Part shown: piece after piece, positions 17,754 to 26,121 of the stretch
Position numbering within the stretch: position 1 is the first letter of the stretch
How the letters are laid out: the number at the start of each line of letters is the position of its first letter
Assembly: GCA_021798915.1 (NCBI GenBank)
Contig: JAJZBM010000006.1
Location: 56,689-120,688, forward strand
Reading direction: 5' to 3'
DNA: 64,000 bases
Origin: Pseudomonadota bacterium
Lineage (GTDB): Bacteria; Pseudomonadota; Alphaproteobacteria; Acetobacterales; Acetobacteraceae
Translations under genes and position numbers: made by a program
The notes under the pieces: model-generated
Seen by the model: the letters and a program-made list of their open reading frames with translations, nothing else
Databases searched by the model: none
Told to the model about the DNA's origin: nothing

Positions 17754-17798
17754 CAGAGGGCACGAAATATCAGAGGGCACGAAATACCAGAGGGCATC
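17754..17798. repeat. 17-bp tandem repeat between ppiD and phaC
   Basis: Two full units, CAGAGGGCACGAAATAT and CAGAGGGCACGAAATAC, plus an 11-bp partial third (CAGAGGGCATC) lie in the divergent promoter region. Confidence 0.7.
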
Positions 17799-17842
17799 AT
17801 GGCGCCATGATCGCTTGCCTCGCGCCCTCGTGTTGGCGGATC

Positions 17843-17856
17843 TTGATCTTCGTCAA
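17843..17856. promoter_or_regulatory. Fnr/FixK-like box upstream of phaC
   Basis: TTGATCTTCGTCAA matches the Fnr/FixK consensus TTGAT-N4-ATCAA in nine of ten defined bases. It lies 76 bp before the phaC ATG, a usual activator distance. Two more such boxes occur at 21197 and 38176. Confidence 0.5.
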
Positions 17857-17932
17857 GGCGCCGCCACCCGCTGGCGTGCTGTGTGAGTGGCCGCGCCAGG
17901 AGATGGCACAGGATAATCCAGAAAGAGAGCCG

Positions 17933-19747
17933 ATGGACCAGACCATGCGACCGCTTCCGCCCGCAGCCCAATCTCCCCGGCTTCCGCCCCCGGTTTCGCC
18001 CCCGTCCGGGCTGCCCCCGTCCGGACCGCCCCCGTCCGGACCCCCCGCGGGCGATGACACCGTGGCGGCGTCGGATCGGCTGCTCGCGGCCTGGACGGCG
18101 CGCTTCTCCGGCGGTTTTTCGCCGACCGAGATCGGGTTCGCCTTTCTCGATTGGGCGACGGCGCTGGCAAGCCATCCGCACCGCCGTGCCGAACTCGCCC
18201 GGGTCGCGCTCACCTCGGCGGAAGCCTTTTCTCGGGATCTGCTCGGAATTACTCGCGCGCCGCAGCCCGTCGCCGCGAGCGATCATCGCTTCGGCGATCC
18301 GCGCTGGCAGGAAATGCCATTTTATGCCTATCAGCAGGCATTCCTGAGGGTGGAAAATTTTTACGACGCGGCAACCCACCCGTTGCGCGGGATGGAGACG
18401 TCAAGCCAGCGCATGGTCGCCTTCCTCACCCGGCAATGGCTCGATGTCTGGTCGCCGAGCAATTTCCCCGTCCTCAATCCCGAGATCATCGCCGCGACAA
18501 TGGATCAGGGCGGGCGGAATTTCCTCGCCGGATGGCAGAATTTTCTCGAAGACAGCGCCGCCGCCGCGGGCGGACGATCGCGCTTGCCGCTCGCCGTCGG
18601 GCGCGACATCGCGGCGACGCCGGGCAAAGTGGTACTCCGCAACGCCTTGATGGAATTGATCCAGTACAGCCCGACCACGGCGACGGTGCGGCCCGAACCG
18701 GTGTTGATCGTGCCGGCCTGGATCATGAAATATTACATCCTCGATTTGTCGGCGCAGACTTCGCTGATCCGCTATCTCGTCGGCCAGGGTTTCACGGTGT
18801 TCTGCATTTCCTGGCGCAATCCCGGCGCGGAAGCGCGTGATGTCGGGCTCGACGATTACCGCCGTCTTGGCGTCATCGCCGCCCTCGATGCGATCACTGC
18901 GATCGCGGGCACGCATCCGATCCATGCCTGTGGCTATTGCCTCGGCGGCACGCTGCTTGCGATCGCGGCGGCGGCGATGGCGCGCGATGACGACCGGCGT
19001 CTGGCGAGTGTCACCCTGTTTGCCGCCCAAACCGACTTCACCGAGGCCGGCGAATTGCAGCTCTTCATCACCGAACGCCAGCTCGCGTTTCTCGAAGACC
19101 TGATGTGGCAGCAGGGTTTTCTAGACAACCGCCAGATGGCCGGGACGTTCCAATTGCTGCGCTCGCGCGATCTCATCTGGTCGCGCATGGTGCGGGAATA
19201 TCTGCTCGGCGAGCGCGAAAACCCGAGCGATCTGATGGTCTGGAACGCCGATACCACGCGCATGCCGTATCGGATGCACAGCGAATATCTGCGCTGGCTG
19301 TTCCTCAATAACGATCTCGCTGAGGGGCGGTTGATCGCCGGCGGCCGGCCGGTCGCAGTCAAGGATATTCACGTGCCGTTTTTCGTGGTCGGCACCGAGA
19401 GCGATCACGTCGCGCCCTGGCGTTCGGTCTATAAAATCCATCTTCTGAACGAAGGCGATGTGACCTTCATCCTGACGTCAGGCGGACATAATGCCGGCAT
19501 CGTCAGCGAGCCCGGCCATCCCCATCGCCATTTCCGCCGCCATCGGCGCCTCCCCGGCGCGCCGTATTTCAGCCCCGAGGAGTGGATGGCGCAGGTGACG
19601 CCCGAGGAAGGCTCATGGTGGCCGGTCTGGGCGGCGTGGCTCGCCGCGCATTCCGGGCCACCGGCCAAGCCGCCCGGCCTCGGCGCGGCATCGGCCGGCT
19701 ATCCCGCCGATGCCGATGCGCCCGGCCATTACGTTCTGGAACCTTGA
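17933..19747 (+). CDS. phaC: class I-like poly(3-hydroxyalkanoate) synthase
   Basis: 604 residues from ATG 17933; an in-frame ATG at 17903 is an alternative. It polymerises (R)-3-hydroxyacyl-CoA into PHA granules. The lipase-like box GYCLGG holds the catalytic Cys near residue 336, and SGGHNAG carries the catalytic His. The N-terminal PHA synthase domain (FYAYQQAFLRVENFYDAA, SPSNFPVLNPE, RNALMELIQYSPTT) is present. The extreme N-terminus has a Pro-rich stretch encoded by 12-bp tandem repeats around 17998-18048. It is followed by a MaoC/phosphotransacetylase fusion and a phasin-like gene, forming a PHA cluster. Confidence 0.92.
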   Translation: MDQTMRPLPPAAQSPRLPPPVSPPSGLPPSGPPPSGPPAGDDTVAASDRLLAAWTARFSGGFSPTEIGFAFLDWATALASHPHRRAELARVALTSAEAFSRDLLGITRAPQPVAASDHRFGDPRWQEMPFYAYQQAFLRVENFYDAATHPLRGMETSSQRMVAFLTRQWLDVWSPSNFPVLNPEIIAATMDQGGRNFLAGWQNFLEDSAAAAGGRSRLPLAVGRDIAATPGKVVLRNALMELIQYSPTTATVRPEPVLIVPAWIMKYYILDLSAQTSLIRYLVGQGFTVFCISWRNPGAEARDVGLDDYRRLGVIAALDAITAIAGTHPIHACGYCLGGTLLAIAAAAMARDDDRRLASVTLFAAQTDFTEAGELQLFITERQLAFLEDLMWQQGFLDNRQMAGTFQLLRSRDLIWSRMVREYLLGERENPSDLMVWNADTTRMPYRMHSEYLRWLFLNNDLAEGRLIAGGRPVAVKDIHVPFFVVGTESDHVAPWRSVYKIHLLNEGDVTFILTSGGHNAGIVSEPGHPHRHFRRHRRLPGAPYFSPEEWMAQVTPEEGSWWPVWAAWLAAHSGPPAKPPGLGAASAGYPADADAPGHYVLEP

Positions 19748-19753
19748 GAGAAA

Positions 19754-21172
19754 ATGACGATGGACGCCAAAACCGCAACTCACGCGGCCGAAATGATCGA
19801 GAACAAAACTTTCGCCGAAATCGCGATCGGCGACAGCGCCAGCATCACGCGCAGCCTGAGCGCCGATGACATCGCCCTGTTCGCCGCCGTGTCGGGGGAT
19901 TTCAACCCTGCCCATCTCGATCCCAATTTTGCCGCCCACGACCTCTTTCATCGCATCATCGCCCACGGCATGTGGAGCGGCGGGCTGATTTCCGCCGTGC
20001 TCGGCACCAGGCTGCCGGGGCCGGGAACCATCTATCTCCGCCAGGACATGCGTTTTTTGCATCCGGTCGGAATTGGCGATGCCATCACCGCGACCGTGAC
20101 CGTGCGCGAGAAATCGGGGTCCGATCATCTGGTGCTCGATTGCCGCTGCACCAACCAGAAAGGCCAAGACATTCTCACCGGCACCGCCGAGGTCAAGGCG
20201 CCAATCGAGAAAATCAGCATTCCACGCGCGGAACTTCCCGAAATCCGCATCAGCCGGCATAGCCGCTTTCAAGATCTCGTCGCCAAGGCCGAGGCCGGCA
20301 CGCCCTTGCGAACGGCGATCGTCTACCCTTGCGATGCGCTCTCGATCGAGGCTGCCGCCGAGGCGGCGGCGGCGGGCCTGATCGTGCCGCTATTGATCGG
20401 CCCCGAGGACAAAATCCGCGCCGCCGCCGGTGAGGCCGGGATCGACATCGCGACGATGACGCTGATCCCGGTCGCCGACGCGCGCGAGGCGGCACGCACC
20501 GCCTGCACCATGGTGCGGGAAGTGAAAGCCGATATCGTCATGAAAGGCGCGCTGCATACCGATGATTTGATGCACGCGGTGGTCGATCCGGCAGGAGGTC
20601 TGCAAACCGCACGCCGGATCAGCCATGTCTATATGATGGATGTACCCGGTCATGACCGGCCGCTGCTGATCACCGATGCTGCGATCAATATCGCACCGAC
20701 GCTCGAGGAAAAACGCGACATCGTGCAGAATGCCATCGATCTCGCGCAAGCCATGGCGATCGCCGCGCCGAAGGTCGCCATTCTTTCAGCGGTAGAAACC
20801 GTCAATCCGAAACTTCGTTCGACGCTGGATGCTGCGGCGCTCTGCAAGATGGCCGATCGCGGGCAGATCACCGGGGCGCTGGTCGATGGGCCACTTGCCT
20901 TCGACAACGCGGTGAGCGTGGAGGCGGCGCGGGAGAAGCATATCGTCTCCGAGGTCGCGGGGCGCGCCGACATTCTCGTCGTACCTGATCTCGAAGCCGG
21001 TAATATGCTAGCCAAGCAATTGACGTTTCTCGCCGGTGCCGACGCCGCTGGCGTCGTGCTCGGCGCACGCGTGCCGATCATTCTCACCAGCCGCGCCGAC
21101 AGCGCCCGCACTCGCATCGCTTCCGCCGCAGTCGCGGTGCTGCTGGCCCGCGCCCGCGCAACGGCCGCCTGA
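19754..21172 (+). CDS. bifunctional MaoC-type enoyl-CoA hydratase / phosphate acyltransferase
   Basis: 472 residues, 6 bp after phaC. Residues about 10-155 form a MaoC hot-dog domain with the hydratase motif FAAVSGDFNPAHLDPNFA and the His-containing IIAHGMWSGGLISAVLG. Residues about 165-470 form a phosphate acetyl/butyryltransferase domain (IVMKGALHTDDLMHAVV, DRPLLITDAAINIAPT, EAGNMLAKQLTFLAGADAAGVVLGARVPIILTSRADS). The fusion is a known alphaproteobacterial family. The hydratase can supply (R)-3-hydroxyacyl-CoA for PHA, and the transferase links acyl-CoA and acyl-phosphate pools. Confidence 0.92.
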   Translation: MTMDAKTATHAAEMIENKTFAEIAIGDSASITRSLSADDIALFAAVSGDFNPAHLDPNFAAHDLFHRIIAHGMWSGGLISAVLGTRLPGPGTIYLRQDMRFLHPVGIGDAITATVTVREKSGSDHLVLDCRCTNQKGQDILTGTAEVKAPIEKISIPRAELPEIRISRHSRFQDLVAKAEAGTPLRTAIVYPCDALSIEAAAEAAAAGLIVPLLIGPEDKIRAAAGEAGIDIATMTLIPVADAREAARTACTMVREVKADIVMKGALHTDDLMHAVVDPAGGLQTARRISHVYMMDVPGHDRPLLITDAAINIAPTLEEKRDIVQNAIDLAQAMAIAAPKVAILSAVETVNPKLRSTLDAAALCKMADRGQITGALVDGPLAFDNAVSVEAAREKHIVSEVAGRADILVVPDLEAGNMLAKQLTFLAGADAAGVVLGARVPIILTSRADSARTRIASAAVAVLLARARATAA

Positions 21173-21196
21173 GCCAGCCGAAAAATCGGTCAAAAT

Positions 21197-21210
21197 TTGA
21201 CGCTGATCAA
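21197..21210. promoter_or_regulatory. Fnr/FixK-like box upstream of the phasin-like gene
   Basis: TTGACGCTGATCAA matches TTGAT-N4-ATCAA in nine of ten defined bases and lies 66 bp before the ATG at 21277. Confidence 0.5.
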
Positions 21211-21276
21211 AGCGCGGGCCAGCACGAGACGTTAACAATCCGCAAGACTTGATCATAGAAAACAAGGAGAGAAGCC

Positions 21277-21768
21277 ATGTCCGACGTCACCTCCGCACAA
21301 ACCCCGTCCGGGGATTTTTGGACGAGTTGGAAGACGCTTTGGCAACGCGCCGGCAACGGAAATGTCGGCTTCGGTGAAGGCTCTGGCAACGCGCGCGCTT
21401 GGCAGGAAGGTTGGCAGCATCTGACGGAGGCGAATATGCGCCTCATGCAGGGTATAGTTACGCTGTCGCAGCATCAGGTGAGCCTCGCCCAGCAGCTCCT
21501 CGCCGAGGATTACGGCGATCTGACCCGGCTCCGCGATGGCGAGGCGCTGATGCCGCTGCCGGCGCAGCAGATCGATCTCGCCCGCCGGCGCTTTCATCGC
21601 AATCTTCTCGCGATGCGTCAGGTGACGGACGAGATGTCGCAATGCTTTTTCGATGCCGCGCAGACCGCGCTCGGCGGCTGGGCGGCGGAGGTTGCGGCCG
21701 ATCTGCCGCGGAGCGAGCCGATTCGTGGTGCCGGGACGCGCGCGCCAGCGGCCAAGACGGCGGCCTGA
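21277..21768 (+). CDS. phasin-like granule-associated protein
   Basis: 163 residues, largely amphipathic helix (WQEGWQHLTEANMRLMQGIVTLSQHQVSLAQQLLAEDYGDL) with an Ala/Lys-rich C-terminal tail ending AKTAA, as in many phasins. Phasins coat PHA granules and control their size. The call rests on composition, length and position behind phaC; I see no diagnostic motif. A clear Shine-Dalgarno (AAGGAGAGAAGCC) precedes ATG 21277 and its own Fnr-like box suggests a separate promoter. Confidence 0.55.
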   Translation: MSDVTSAQTPSGDFWTSWKTLWQRAGNGNVGFGEGSGNARAWQEGWQHLTEANMRLMQGIVTLSQHQVSLAQQLLAEDYGDLTRLRDGEALMPLPAQQIDLARRRFHRNLLAMRQVTDEMSQCFFDAAQTALGGWAAEVAADLPRSEPIRGAGTRAPAAKTAA

Positions 21769-21832
21769 GCGGGCGGCCTGAGCGGCATCGCGCCGGCTTT
21801 CCCGGGCGCATGTGGGGCGGCACAATGCGGGC

Positions 21833-22582
21833 ATGGATTGGCAAGCGCCAGCGATCATTCTCGAAATACGCCCGCACGGCGAGCATGACGCCATCGCGAC
21901 GCTGCTCACCGAGGCCGAGGGGCGCCGCCGGGGGCTGGTGCGCGGCGGGCAGGGGCGGCGCCAGGCGGCGCTGTGGCAAAGCGGCAATCTGATCGCGGCG
22001 ATTTGGCGCGGGCGGCTTGCCGAACAACTCGGCCAGTTCAGCGCCGAGCTGATCCACCCCACGGCGGCGCTGGTGCTCGATGATCCGCTGCGGCTTGCGG
22101 TGCTCGCCGCGGTATGTGCAACCGTCGCCGGCGCGCTGCCCGAGCAGGCGCCGCATCCGCGCGTTTTTGCGACACTTTGGCTTTTGATCGAGCGCCTCGC
22201 GGGACAGGAGGCGGCGGCGGGGCTTGCCGAACTGGTCCGTTTCGAGGTCGCGCTGCTCGCCGAACTCGGCTACGGCCTCGATCTCGCCTCCTGCGCGCTG
22301 AGTGGTGCCCGTGACGGGCTGGCCTTCGTCTCGCCGCGCAGCGGGCGGGCGGTGAGCCGCGCGGCGGCGGCGCCCTGGCGCGCGCGGCTGTTGCCGCTGC
22401 CGGGCTTTCTCAGTGACCCGGGCGCGCCGGTGTGTATGGCCGAGATCGGCGCCGGGCTTCGTCTTACCGGGCATTTCCTCGCCCGCGAGGTGTTCGGTGT
22501 CCGGCATTTACCGCTGCCGGCGGCGCGGCGGGCGCTTTACGACCGCGTCTTGCGGCTCGCCGAGCCGGGGCCTAGCCAATAG
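21833..22582 (+). CDS. recO: DNA repair protein RecO
   Basis: 249 residues. It starts [27 protein letters not shown], the typical alphaproteobacterial RecO N-terminus and OB fold, followed by the helical domain ([39 protein letters not shown]) and the C-terminal [22 protein letters not shown]. RecO loads RecA with RecF/RecR at gaps. The zinc-binding cysteines are mostly missing, as often in this class. The ATG at 21833 was chosen over one seven codons upstream because it matches the family N-terminus. Confidence 0.92.
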   Translation: MDWQAPAIILEIRPHGEHDAIATLLTEAEGRRRGLVRGGQGRRQAALWQSGNLIAAIWRGRLAEQLGQFSAELIHPTAALVLDDPLRLAVLAAVCATVAGALPEQAPHPRVFATLWLLIERLAGQEAAAGLAELVRFEVALLAELGYGLDLASCALSGARDGLAFVSPRSGRAVSRAAAAPWRARLLPLPGFLSDPGAPVCMAEIGAGLRLTGHFLAREVFGVRHLPLPAARRALYDRVLRLAEPGPSQ

Positions 22583-22605
22583 GGGAAAGCCGCGCGGAGT
22601 CGCCC

Positions 22606-24840
22606 ATGTCCGATGTCCTGACCCAAGATCCCTCCCCCGCCGGACGCGTCAATGACGCGCCACTCGCCGCAGCGCTCGGCGAGCGTTATCTCGCCTATGC
22701 GCTTTCCACCATCATGGCGCGTTCGCTGCCGGATGCGCGCGACGGGCTGAAACCGGTGCATCGGCGCCTGGTTTACGCCATGCAACAGCTCCATCTCGAC
22801 CCCGCCGCCGGGTTCAAGAAATGTGCCCGCGTGGTTGGCGACGTGATCGGCAAATACCATCCCCATGGCGACGTCGCGGTCTATGAGGCCCTGGTCCGTC
22901 TCGCGCAGGATTTCGCCGCCCGCTATCCGCTGGTCGAGGGACAGGGCAATTTCGGCAATATCGACGGCGATAACGCCGCCGCCATGCGCTATACCGAGGC
23001 GCGGATGACCACGGTCGCCGAGCGGCTGCTCGCCGGCATCCATGAGGACGCGGTCGATTTCCGCCCGACCTATGACGGCGAGGAGCAGGAGCCGGTAGTG
23101 CTCCCCGCCGCCTTCCCCAACCTCCTCGCCAATGGCGCGAGCGGTATCGCGGTCGGCATGGCGACCTCCATCCCGCCGCATAACGCCGGCGAAATCTGCG
23201 CCGCCGCCGCCCATCTCATCGCCAATCCCGAGGCGAGCACCGCCGAACTCCTCCGTTTCATGCCCGGCCCCGATTTTCCGACCGGCGGCGTTCTCGTCGA
23301 GGACGCCGAGACGATCGGCGCCGCTTATGAAAGCGGGCGCGGGAGTCTGCGTCTGCGCGCCCGCTACGAGGTAGAACAAGGCAAGCACGGCACTTGGCGC
23401 GTCGTGGTCACAGAAATCCCCTATCAGATCGCCAAGGCGCGGCTGATCGAACAGATCGCAGCACTGATCGAGGACAAGAAACTGCCGCTGCTCGCCGATC
23501 TTCGCGATGAGAGCGATGCGACGGTGCGTCTGGTCTTCGAGCCGCGCACGCGCGGCGTCGATCCGGCGATGCTGATGGAGACGTTGTTTCGCGCGACCAG
23601 CCTCGAGACACGGGTCAGTCTCAACATGAACGTCCTCGATGGCGGGCGGACGCCGCGCGTCATGGGTCTCAAGGGGCTGCTCCGTGCCTGGCTCGACCAT
23701 CGTCACGAGGTTCTGGCGCGCCGCTCACGCCACCGCCTCGCCGCCATCGCCCGCCGGATCGAGCTGCTCGATGGCTATCTCGCCGTCTATCTCAATCTCG
23801 ACGAGGTGATCCACATCATCCGCACCGAGGATGCGCCACGCGAGCGGCTGATGGCCCGCTTCGAACTCAGCGAGACCCAGGCCGAGGCGATCCTCAATAT
23901 GCGGCTGCGCGCCCTCCGCCGCCTGGAAGAGCTGGAAATCCGCAAGGAGCGCAAGGCCTTGTCCGCCGAGCAGCGGGATCTCACCGGCCTCCTCGCCGAC
24001 CCCGCCCGGCGCTGGGCGCGGATCGGCGAAGAGGTCACGGCGATCGGGGCGGAATTCGCCAAGGGGCCGCTCGGCGCGCGGCGGACCGCGATCGCGGCGG
24101 CGGCCTCGCCGATCGTGGTCGCCGAAGAAGCGTTCGTCGAACGCGAGCCGATCACCGTCATTCTTTCCGAAAAAGGCTGGCTCCGCGCGGTTCGCGGCCA
24201 TCTCGCCGACGGCGCCGAGCTGAAATTCAAAGAGGGCGACCGGCTGCGCCTGCTGCTTGCCTGCGAAACCACCGACCGGCTTTGCCTGATCGCGACCCAT
24301 GGCCGCGCCCATACGCTGCGCGCCGCCGATCTGCCGCGCGGCCGCGGCGATGGCCAACCGGTGCGGCTGCTCGCCGAACTCGGCAACGAGGTCGATGTCG
24401 CGACCCTGTTCGTCTGGCGCGAGGGGACGCGCTATCTCCTTGCCTCTTCCGCCGGGCGCGGCTTCGTGGCCCGCGCGGAGGATCTGCTCGCCGAGAAGCG
24501 CACCGGCAAGCAGGTCTTCAACCCGAAAACGGGCGAGGAGGTGGCAATCTGCATCCCGCTCGCCGGCGATCATGTGGCGGTGGTTGGCCATAATCGCAAA
24601 TTGCTGGTCTTCCCGCTCGAACAGGTGCCGGAAATGGCGCGCGGGTCGGGGGTGATCCTGCAAAAATACCGCGATGGCGGGCTCGCCGATCTCAAGCTTT
24701 TCGCGCTCGCCGAGGGGCTGAGCTGGCGGCTGGGTGGCAAGACACGAACCGAAACCGCGCTCGCCCCTTGGCTTGGTGCGCGCGGCCAGGCCGGACGCGC
24801 GGTGCCGACAGGGTTTCCAAGGAGTGGGCGATTCGAATAG
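22606..24840 (+). CDS. parC: DNA topoisomerase IV subunit A
   Basis: 744 residues, ParC length and lacking the GyrA box of gyrase. The 5Y-CAP domain shows [44 protein letters not shown] and RYTEARMT with the catalytic Tyr near residue 129. A coiled coil ([19 protein letters not shown]) and C-terminal blades ([22 protein letters not shown]) follow. With ParE it decatenates replicated chromosomes. It sits 23 bp after recO, a common alphaproteobacterial pairing. Confidence 0.95.
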   Translation: MSDVLTQDPSPAGRVNDAPLAAALGERYLAYALSTIMARSLPDARDGLKPVHRRLVYAMQQLHLDPAAGFKKCARVVGDVIGKYHPHGDVAVYEALVRLAQDFAARYPLVEGQGNFGNIDGDNAAAMRYTEARMTTVAERLLAGIHEDAVDFRPTYDGEEQEPVVLPAAFPNLLANGASGIAVGMATSIPPHNAGEICAAAAHLIANPEASTAELLRFMPGPDFPTGGVLVEDAETIGAAYESGRGSLRLRARYEVEQGKHGTWRVVVTEIPYQIAKARLIEQIAALIEDKKLPLLADLRDESDATVRLVFEPRTRGVDPAMLMETLFRATSLETRVSLNMNVLDGGRTPRVMGLKGLLRAWLDHRHEVLARRSRHRLAAIARRIELLDGYLAVYLNLDEVIHIIRTEDAPRERLMARFELSETQAEAILNMRLRALRRLEELEIRKERKALSAEQRDLTGLLADPARRWARIGEEVTAIGAEFAKGPLGARRTAIAAAASPIVVAEEAFVEREPITVILSEKGWLRAVRGHLADGAELKFKEGDRLRLLLACETTDRLCLIATHGRAHTLRAADLPRGRGDGQPVRLLAELGNEVDVATLFVWREGTRYLLASSAGRGFVARAEDLLAEKRTGKQVFNPKTGEEVAICIPLAGDHVAVVGHNRKLLVFPLEQVPEMARGSGVILQKYRDGGLADLKLFALAEGLSWRLGGKTRTETALAPWLGARGQAGRAVPTGFPRSGRFE

Positions 24841-25125
24841 CGGAAAGAGGCAGCCGCGGCAGGGGCGCGGCATGCTGCGCCCCCCGCACAGATCCGCGTC
24901 TGCGCGGTTCCGCTCGCCTTTGCGCATCTTCGGGTTTTGGGCGTGGGGGGCGGCGGGTTGCCCAGAGGATGTCCGCCGCCGCGCCTCGCCATCCTGCGCA
25001 CCACCCCGGCACTGCCCGGCCCGTTCTTCCTGATCACCGTGTGAACCGATGATTTGATCAGCAACGCCGTCCACGGGCTTCGGCCGATTGCTGACCCGGG
25101 CCGCGATGGCGCTGCCGCTTGCATT
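24841..25125. other. intergenic stretch after parC
   Basis: No credible gene is seen on either strand. A strong hairpin, GGGGCGC (24862-24868) with GCGCCCC (24877-24883) around an 8-base loop, lies 22 bp after the parC stop; it lacks a T-tract. The right end leads into the palindromic operator at 25126. Confidence 0.6.
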
Positions 25126-25147
25126 GATATAAAGATATGTTTATATC
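25126..25147. promoter_or_regulatory. palindromic operator of the ArsR-methyltransferase regulator
   Basis: Perfect inverted repeat with arms GATATAAA (25126-25133) and TTTATATC (25140-25147) around GATATG, in an otherwise GC-rich region and 11 bp before the regulator ATG. TTGA on its left and TCAA (after one extra C) on its right extend the symmetry. Such AT-rich dyads are typical ArsR-family operators. Autoregulation and control of the downstream metH are inferred. Confidence 0.65.
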
Positions 25148-25158
25148 CTCAATTCAAG

Positions 25159-26112
25159 ATGCAGTCCCTGCTCGCTCTCCTCCGTGCCAGCGCCGAGCCG
25201 ACCCGGCTCCGCCTTCTCGCGCTCATCGCGGGCGGTCCGTTTTGCGTGACCGAACTGACCGAAATTCTCGGCCAATCACAGCCTCGGCTCTCGCGCCATT
25301 TACGTCTGCTTTGCGATTGCGGGCTGCTCGCCCGCACGCGCGAGGGGGCGAATGTCTGGTTCGCCCTTGCCGAGGGGCCGAGCGCCGCGCTCGCGCGCGA
25401 CATTCTCGCCCGCCTGCCCGCGGGTGACGCCGAACTCGCCGGCGATCGCCGGCGTGCCGCCCGGGTGCTCGCCGAACGGGCGCGCGCGGCCTCCGAGAAA
25501 TTTCGCCGCCAGGGCATCGAATGGGATGAGACCGGCGCGCTCGATCTTCCCGCCGGCGCGCTCGAACAGGCGCTGCTCACCGCCTTGCCGGCCGGCGATC
25601 TCGGCCATCTCCTCGATATCGGCACCGGCACCGGCCGGCTGCTCGAACTCCTCGCGCCACGCATTGCCGCCGGGCTCGGCATCGACGCCAGCCCGGCGAT
25701 GCTGGCCCTGGCCCGCGCCCGCCTCGCCCGCGCCAAGATCACGCATTGCCGGGTGCGGCGGGCCGATATGTATCGCCTGCCGCTCGGCGATGGCGGTTTT
25801 GACCTCGTGGTCATGCAGATGGTGCTGCATTACGCCGAGGATCCGCGCGCCGCCCTCGCCGAGGCGGCGCGGATGCTGCGCCCCGGCGGGCTTTTCCTGC
25901 TCATTGATCTCGCAACCCACCACCGCGCCGATCTTCTCACCCGCCTCGCGCATCGCTGGCCGGGCTTCTCGGAGGCGGCGATCGCCGACATGTTCCACGC
26001 CGCCGGGCTCACCCTCGCGACTGCCCAGAGCCTCGATCTCGCACTCACGGTGCGGCTCTGGACGGCGCGGCCGATGGCCGATGCCCGCGCCGAACCCGCT
26101 TTCGCCGTCTGA
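25159..26112 (+). CDS. ArsR-family regulator fused to a SAM-dependent methyltransferase domain (SahR/SamR-like)
   Basis: 317 residues from ATG 25159. Residues about 1-90 are a winged-helix ArsR domain (SAEPTRLRLLALIAGGPFCVTELTEILGQSQPRLSRHLRLL). Residues about 145-300 are a class I methyltransferase fold (LLDIGTGTGRLLELLAP, LGDGGFDLVVMQMVLHYAEDP, MLRPGGLFLLIDLATH). Proteobacterial regulators of methionine metabolism of this architecture sense SAM or SAH. It is followed after 9 bp by metH, which fits that role. A longer reading from 25054 would translate through the operator palindrome and is unlikely. Confidence 0.82.
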   Translation: MQSLLALLRASAEPTRLRLLALIAGGPFCVTELTEILGQSQPRLSRHLRLLCDCGLLARTREGANVWFALAEGPSAALARDILARLPAGDAELAGDRRRAARVLAERARAASEKFRRQGIEWDETGALDLPAGALEQALLTALPAGDLGHLLDIGTGTGRLLELLAPRIAAGLGIDASPAMLALARARLARAKITHCRVRRADMYRLPLGDGGFDLVVMQMVLHYAEDPRAALAEAARMLRPGGLFLLIDLATHHRADLLTRLAHRWPGFSEAAIADMFHAAGLTLATAQSLDLALTVRLWTARPMADARAEPAFAV

Positions 26113-26121
26113 AGGAACATC

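Noticed and set aside
17501..17806. N-terminal extension of ppiD to 18379
   Set aside because: The signal-anchor helix and Shine-Dalgarno place the start at 17698; the extension is antisense to the phaC 5' region.
25054..25158. N-terminal extension of the ArsR-methyltransferase protein
   Set aside because: It would translate through the palindromic operator and adds 35 residues unlike ArsR proteins.
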